In this document: positions 6,551-9,688 of the stretch, piece after piece | How the letters are laid out: each line of letters begins with the position of its first letter | How positions within the stretch are numbered: position 1 is the first letter of the stretch | Source: Oscillospiraceae bacterium | Lineage (GTDB): Bacteria; Bacillota; Clostridia; Oscillospirales; CAG-272 | Reading direction: 5' to 3' | NCBI GenBank assembly: GCA_009779295.1 | Contig: WREN01000064.1 | Span: 1-9,688, forward strand | Length of the DNA stretch: 9,688 bases | The notes under the pieces: model-generated | What the model was told of the DNA's origin: nothing | The model's database searches: none | The model's input: only the letters and a program-made list of their open reading frames with translations | Translations under genes and position numbers: made by a program

Positions 6551-7453
6551 TCACCTCAACGCTTTTTTCAGTACGTTCAAATTATTTTCCATGATGGACA
6601 GATATGTCGTTCCGTTTTTTACGTCGTTTGACGTAACCGACTGCATGGCGTCCAATACAAGAATCTGTTGATTCTTAGCCGCCGTGTTGTTAATGATGGT
6701 TTTGGCGATAGCCTGGTCGGAACTTTCGGTAACCATGACGGTTTTCAAATTGAATTCATCGGCTTTGTTCGCCAAAAATATGATAGTTTCGAAGCTGGCT
6801 TCGGTTTCGGCGGAACAACCGGCGAACGCGGCGTAGTAATTCAAGCCGTAATCCTCCGCGAGATAGCGGAACGGGAACCTGTCGCCGAACAGCAACGTTT
6901 TGACAGATGCAACGGTTATTGCCGTATTATACTCCGCGTCCAGAGACTTTAATTTATCGATATATGCAATCAGATTGTCTGCGGTTTCGAATCCCAATGA
7001 TGACAACGCATCGGCGATGGCTGTGCAGAACATCTGCGCGTGCCGCAGCGAGAGCCAAGCATGTTCATCCTCCTCGTCCCCGTCTTCCTCAATCAACGCA
7101 TCGTCGCCGAGGATTTCAAGCAGGTTGATGACGATCATGTCCGGGTTCGTCGCGTGTTCGAGTACGCCGTCTACCCACTCGTCTGACTCGCCGCCAACAT
7201 AGATGAACAGGTCGCACGCGGAGATTTTTACGATGTCGTCAACGGACGGCTGGTAATTGTGCAAATCAATCCTGCTATTTAATAACAGCGTCAAATCAAA
7301 ATTATCCCCCTGCTCGCCAATGATCTGCCGAACCCAGTCGTATTGCGGAAATATCGTACACACAATGTTGATTTTATCGTTTGTCCCGCTTTGGGTGCAT
7401 CCGGCTAACAATATTACTGCGAACAGAGTCAAAATTATTAATAATCGTTTCAT
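6551..7453 (-). CDS. znuA: ZnuA/AdcA-type metal-binding lipoprotein (cluster A-I)
   Basis: A 300-residue solute-binding protein: lipoprotein signal ending LLAGC (Cys19), then TIFPQYDWVRQIIGE (33-47), typical for the family. Likely metal ligands are His65 in DLHNYQPS, His131 in the HAWLS motif, which here follows an acidic stretch (about 122-130, Asp/Glu-rich) in place of the usual His-rich loop, and an acidic residue in the C-terminal lobe (VTESSDQA). The position that is His in most relatives appears as Asp191 in GDRFPFRYL, which I believe typifies a clostridial branch. Two His beyond the N-terminal one suggest zinc, while carboxylate substitutions leave manganese possible. GGAGGT at 7458-7463 precedes the ATG by 4 bases, and a promoter lies at 7480-7509. 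It starts the transporter operon. Confidence 0.9.
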   Translation of the reverse strand: MKRLLIILTLFAVILLAGCTQSGTNDKINIVCTIFPQYDWVRQIIGEQGDNFDLTLLLNSRIDLHNYQPSVDDIVKISACDLFIYVGGESDEWVDGVLEHATNPDMIVINLLEILGDDALIEEDGDEEDEHAWLSLRHAQMFCTAIADALSSLGFETADNLIAYIDKLKSLDAEYNTAITVASVKTLLFGDRFPFRYLAEDYGLNYYAAFAGCSAETEASFETIIFLANKADEFNLKTVMVTESSDQAIAKTIINNTAAKNQQILVLDAMQSVTSNDVKNGTTYLSIMENNLNVLKKALR

Positions 7454-7479
7454 TTTTACCTCCGTTTGTTTTTATATTC

Positions 7480-7509
7480 ATTATATTTAGACATAAAAAT
7501 ACAAGGCAA
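7480..7509 (-). promoter_or_regulatory. Promoter for the zinc-type transporter operon
   Basis: On the minus strand, TTGCCT (7504-7509) and TATAAT (7480-7485) are 18 bp apart. The -10 is perfect and the -35 is 4 of 6. The transcript would begin near 7474, a short leader before the ATG at 7453. Confidence 0.68.
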
Positions 7510-7510
7510 C

Positions 7511-7537
7511 GCTTATACTTAAACTAATGGTATAAGC
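7511..7537. repeat. 8-bp perfect inverted repeat between two minus-strand genes, candidate operator or terminator
   Basis: GCTTATAC (7511-7518) and GTATAAGC (7530-7537) flank an 11-bp spacer. It lies directly upstream of the -35 of the binding-protein promoter and 20 bp after the stop of the small membrane protein gene. It could bind a regulator, or fold as a hairpin ending the upstream transcript, although no T-run follows at once. It does not match the Zur or AdcR boxes I know. Confidence 0.45.
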
Positions 7538-7557
7538 ATTTACCCTGCGGAGGTTGT

Positions 7558-7878
7558 TTAATTATTGAATCTGACCTTCAAAAGAACGAGCGTAGAGAAC
7601 GCCGTATAAAAATCGGCAGATTTCAAAATAGAGAGAGTTACGGTAAAACACCCAATACCGAACGCCGCGCCGGATATAACGCAGAAAAAGTATTTTAACA
7701 AATTTTCGACCGCCAATAAATGAGCGCAGGTACCGCAATTCCCCTGAAATCCGCCGTAGTCATGCTCATGGTGAATATAAGTGAAAATAAAAGCTGCCGA
7801 AAGAAGAGCGCCGGCAATGAAAAAAACGCAAATTGCCAGAAAAAACAATCTTTTTACAAAATTATTTTTAAAATACAT
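7558..7878 (-). CDS. Small membrane protein with His/Cys cluster, possible zinc-binding protein
   Basis: A 106-residue protein with two hydrophobic segments (about 9-34 and 64-85) joined by a loop carrying His36, His37, His39, Cys48, Cys51 and His53 (HHEHDYGGF...NCGTCAH). This arrangement can plainly hold a metal ion. I recall similar short proteins with HExH and CxxC clusters beside zinc transport genes in Clostridia, but cannot name a family. I took ATG 7878 because AAGGAGGAG sits 8 bases upstream; a longer frame to 7950 would include the promoter at 7922-7950. It precedes the transporter operon on the same strand, separated by an inverted repeat and that operon's own promoter, so it may be a separate unit. 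The role, perhaps metal sensing or delivery at the membrane, is inferred. Confidence 0.68.
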   Translation of the reverse strand: MYFKNNFVKRLFFLAICVFFIAGALLSAAFIFTYIHHEHDYGGFQGNCGTCAHLLAVENLLKYFFCVISGAAFGIGCFTVTLSILKSADFYTAFSTLVLLKVRFNN

Positions 7879-7921
7879 TGCCTGCTCCTCCTTATGACCG
7901 TTATAATTATTCACATATATT

Positions 7922-7950
7922 ATTTTAGTATATTTTATAAAAAAAGTCAA
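7922..7950 (-). promoter_or_regulatory. Leftward promoter for the His/Cys membrane protein
   Basis: On the minus strand, TTGACT (7945-7950) and TAAAAT (7922-7927) are 17 bp apart. Transcription would start near 7915, about 37 bp before the ATG at 7878. Confidence 0.6.
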
Positions 7951-7972
7951 TATATAATTTTAAAATTGCTTC

Positions 7973-8001
7973 TTGACAAAATCAATAAAAATGATTATAA
8001 T
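7973..8001 (+). promoter_or_regulatory. Consensus rightward promoter for the HisRS operon
   Basis: TTGACA (7973-7978) and TATAAT (7996-8001) are perfect and 17 bp apart. The -10 lies inside the palindrome at 7990-8005, so a protein bound there would block initiation. The transcript would start near 8008 and carry about 130 nt of leader. Confidence 0.83.
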
Positions 8002-8005
8002 CATT
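7990..8005. promoter_or_regulatory. 16-bp perfect palindrome over the -10, candidate FUR-family (Zur/Fur/PerR) operator
   Basis: AATGATTATAATCATT is its own reverse complement. The AT-rich make-up and the TGATTATAATCA core resemble FUR-superfamily boxes, though it is an even palindrome and not an exact match to the classical Fur (TGATAAT-N-ATTATCA) or Bacillus Zur box. Its place over the -10 is what a repressor site would have. The zinc genes next door make Zur the first candidate. The regulator identity is inferred. Confidence 0.55.
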
Positions 8006-8069
8006 ATATTACGACAGATTATCATCTTGAAATTAAAAATTAAAGAATTATAAAAAGTGTAAATTTTGT

Positions 8070-8094
8070 ACCATTCGGGCATTTACCGGATGGT
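8070..8094 (+). other. Stable hairpin in the HisRS leader
   Basis: CCATTCGG (8071-8078) pairs with CCGGATGG (8086-8093), one G-T pair, with a 7-nt loop; an A-T pair at 8070/8094 extends it. The following TTGTTATTATTT (8094-8105) is T-rich but interrupted, so it may be a weak attenuator. Confidence 0.45.
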
Positions 8095-8104
8095 TGTTAT
8101 TATT

Positions 8105-8120
8105 TCGGGATAGTTCCCGA
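8105..8120 (+). other. Short hairpin just upstream of the HisRS ribosome site
   Basis: TCGGGA (8105-8110) pairs with TCCCGA (8115-8120) around a TAGT loop. The ribosome site GAAAGG begins 4 bases later, so the structure could affect translation initiation. No T-run follows, so it is not a terminator. Confidence 0.4.
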
Positions 8121-8140
8121 TTAGAAAGGTTGTAACAACA

Positions 8141-9355
8141 ATGAAAATAAATTCACTTAAAGGCATGAATGATTATTTACCCGCGGAGGCTGACTTGCGG
8201 GACTATCTGCAAAGCACGATTCTGCGCGTATACAAAGAAAACGGCTTCAGCCGCGTTATTACTCCAATTATTGAGGATATAGAAAATCTCGATAAAAGCG
8301 AGGGCGGCGACAACCTCAACCTGATTTTCAAAATTTTGAAAAGAGGAGATAAATTAGAAAAAGCAATCGAGGAGCAAAAGTTTGACGAACTTTCCGACAT
8401 GGGTTTGCGCTATGATTTGACGCTTCCGCTGAGCAGATATTTCGCGAACAACCGCGCGAATCTCCTAACTCCGTTCAAGTGTATACAAATCGACAAAGTA
8501 TACCGTGCCGAACGTCCGCAAAAGGGAAGACTGCGCGAATTGACACAGTGCGACATTGACATTCTCGGCTCAGATTCATATTTCTGCGAAATCGAATTGA
8601 TTGACGTCACGGCAAAAGCGTTACTGGAAATCGGTTTGTCGGATTTCAAAGTGCGGATCAACGACCGCAGGATATTGAAAGAATTGCTGTTGAGTTTCGG
8701 TTTCGACGAATCAGAGATAGCGAGCGTTTGTATTTCGTTCGACAAAATTAACCACATCGGTTTAGGCGGTGTGGAAGAAGAGCTGCGTAATAAAGAATTT
8801 TCTCCTGCCGGAATCGAAAAGTTCGTTTCGTTTTTGGGAACAATGCCGATAGATATAGATATGCTTCCAAACAGCGAATCAATCGAAAATTTGCAGCGGA
8901 TTATTTCAGGTGTGAAACAAATATGTAATGGAAAATATTCGATAGAGTTTGATATTTCGCTCGTCAGAGGGCAGGGATATTACACCGGAACGGTTTTCGA
9001 AATTGAGAGCAACGAATTCAAAGATTCCATTGCGGGCGGCGGAAGATATGACAACCTCATCGGCAAATTTTTAGGCGAAACCATTCCCGCAGTCGGTTTT
9101 TCGATAGGCTTTGAGCGGATATTTTGCATATTGTCGGAAAGAAATTCCCAAATGCCGAAAACTAAAAAGAGAATCGCGTTTTTATATGATGATTTCTTCA
9201 CGGCGTATACAAAAGCGCAGGATTTCCAAGCGGAATATGACGTTACGCTGTTTGAGAAACCGCAAAAACTCGGCAAGTTTTTGAACAGACTGGAAAGTCA
9301 AGGATATTACGGATGGATAACTTCTGACGAACTTAAAATTTTTAATGAAAGGTGA
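8141..9355 (+). CDS. hisS: Histidine--tRNA ligase, short C-terminal type
   Basis: A 404-residue class II aminoacyl-tRNA synthetase charging tRNA-His in the cytoplasm. It has LKGMNDYLP at the start, motif 1 region GFSRVITPIIED (35-46), LRYDLTLPLSRY (89-100), motif 2 RAERPQKGRLRE (122-133), QCDIDILG (136-143), an insertion domain near 180-260, the histidine-specific LVRGQGYYTG (274-283), AGGGRYD (298-304) and motif 3 AVGFSIGFER (317-326). The HisA loop reads RGQGYY where many enzymes have RGLDYY. The anticodon domain (343-404) is about 60 residues, shorter than the usual 90, and ends without the GE-type segment. I believe this reflects a clostridial subfamily rather than damage, as the stop is followed by a spaced gene. 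The HisZ regulatory subunit was considered, but intact motif 2 and HisA favour an enzyme. GAAAGG precedes the ATG. Confidence 0.87.
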   Translation: MKINSLKGMNDYLPAEADLRDYLQSTILRVYKENGFSRVITPIIEDIENLDKSEGGDNLNLIFKILKRGDKLEKAIEEQKFDELSDMGLRYDLTLPLSRYFANNRANLLTPFKCIQIDKVYRAERPQKGRLRELTQCDIDILGSDSYFCEIELIDVTAKALLEIGLSDFKVRINDRRILKELLLSFGFDESEIASVCISFDKINHIGLGGVEEELRNKEFSPAGIEKFVSFLGTMPIDIDMLPNSESIENLQRIISGVKQICNGKYSIEFDISLVRGQGYYTGTVFEIESNEFKDSIAGGGRYDNLIGKFLGETIPAVGFSIGFERIFCILSERNSQMPKTKKRIAFLYDDFFTAYTKAQDFQAEYDVTLFEKPQKLGKFLNRLESQGYYGWITSDELKIFNER

Positions 9356-9361
9356 TTTATT

Positions 9362-9688
9362 ATGCAATTGAAAATAACTCACGGCGGCGGATATGACGTA
9401 AACAATCCGGATTACGAAACGAAATGCAGGCAAATCGAAGCACATATCGACCGATTGAAACAAATCGGCTATGGAGGAATCGTCACAAATGTTCCGTTCA
9501 CAAAAAGCTATATTGAGGACGAAACCGCGTTAAAATTATTGAAGCACGAAGTTGAATACTGCAATCAAACGGGCATGAAAGTTTGGCTGTACGACGAAAA
9601 AGGCTATCCGAGCGGCACCGCGGGAGGATTAACTCTCAAAAAGAATCCTGATTTCGAAGCGAAAGGACTTGTGGGAATATTCAACACG
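9362..9688 (+). CDS. N-terminal part of a glycoside-hydrolase-like protein, runs off the right edge
   Basis: From ATG 9362, 109 codons are open to the window end. The sequence has an (alpha/beta)-barrel start: RLKQIGYGGIVTNVPF (about 33-48), YIEDETALKLLKHEVEYCNQTGMKVWLYDEKGYPSGTAGG. The GMKVWLYDE-GYPSGTAGG stretch is typical of large glycosidase-like proteins related to the GH2/GH106 barrel groups, where the end of strand 2 carries an acidic residue. No signal peptide is visible, so a cytoplasmic enzyme is suggested. AAAGGTGA (overlapping the HisRS stop) is its ribosome site and the gap is 6 bp, so it is co-transcribed. Specific activity cannot be told from this fragment. Confidence 0.68.
   Translation, partial: MQLKITHGGGYDVNNPDYETKCRQIEAHIDRLKQIGYGGIVTNVPFTKSYIEDETALKLLKHEVEYCNQTGMKVWLYDEKGYPSGTAGGLTLKKNPDFEAKGLVGIFNT

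Larger units (their letters stand above)
7879..8140. other. Divergent intergenic region
   Basis: This very AT-rich stretch has no credible gene. It holds the leftward ribosome site and promoter (7922-7950) for the His/Cys membrane protein, the rightward promoter (7973-8001) with its overlapping palindrome (7990-8005), and two hairpins in the rightward leader (8070-8094 and 8105-8120). Confidence 0.7.

Noticed and set aside
7879..7950. Longer start for the His/Cys membrane protein
   Set aside because: The added 24 residues overlap the promoter elements at 7922-7950 and lack a ribosome site, whereas ATG 7878 has AAGGAGGAG.
7537..8086. Shared GCATTTACC at about 7536-7544 and 8079-8087
   Set aside because: A single 9-bp match in AT-rich DNA with different flanks; chance is sufficient.
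8008..8140. T-box riboswitch upstream of the HisRS gene
   Set aside because: The leader is only about 130 nt, with no T-box consensus near AGGGTGGTACCGCG and no specifier stem; the two hairpins are simple.
1..9688. CRISPR arrays, tRNA or rRNA genes
   Set aside because: No regularly spaced repeats and no cloverleaf or rRNA signature were seen in the non-coding stretches.

Overview
The window looks like chromosomal DNA of a low-to-mid GC Gram-positive bacterium, most likely a Clostridia-type Firmicute. The reasons are near-consensus promoters, strong AGGAGG ribosome binding sites, substrate-binding proteins made as lipoproteins, and protein sequences of clostridial character. The species cannot be named from the sequence alone. 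The theme is metal acquisition: two ABC metal-uptake operons converge on each other, with a histidyl-tRNA synthetase operon on the far side.

Layout. At the left edge (1-138, minus) is a partial IS5-type transposase that looks decayed. A consensus promoter (239-268) then reads right into a long structured leader (about 275-486). The leader folds into a multi-stem element and ends in a strong intrinsic terminator directly before the first gene, which is the layout of a transcription-attenuating riboswitch. A molybdenum-cofactor (Moco) riboswitch is the best guess. It controls a tightly packed plus-strand operon: a binding lipoprotein (487-1449), a FecCD/BtuC-type permease (1442-2431), an ATPase (2428-3201), a lipoprotein with two copies of a domain resembling the sulfite-oxidase molybdopterin fold (3235-4185) and a MOSC-domain protein (4182-4589). 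MOSC and SUOX-like domains belong to Moco biology, so the transporter probably carries molybdate or tungstate rather than an iron complex.

The MOSC gene meets the next operon tail to tail, overlapping by 4 bp, with a 14-bp perfect hairpin over both stop codons. The minus-strand operon reads, in transcription order, a ZnuA/AdcA-type zinc (or manganese) binding lipoprotein (7453-6551), its ATPase (6544-5843), an ABC-3 family permease (5850-5011) and a small lipoprotein with a Cys-Cys pair (5008-4586). Upstream of it, also on the minus strand, is a small two-helix membrane protein with a His/Cys cluster (7878-7558) that may bind metal.

The intergenic region 7879-8140 carries divergent promoters. 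A perfect 16-bp AT-rich palindrome resembling a FUR-family operator overlaps the -10 of the rightward promoter. That promoter reads through two hairpins into a short-type HisRS (8141-9355), followed after 6 bp by the start of a glycoside-hydrolase-like gene that runs off the window. If the palindrome is a Zur or Fur site, the zinc locus and the HisRS operon may share metal-responsive control. That link is inference.
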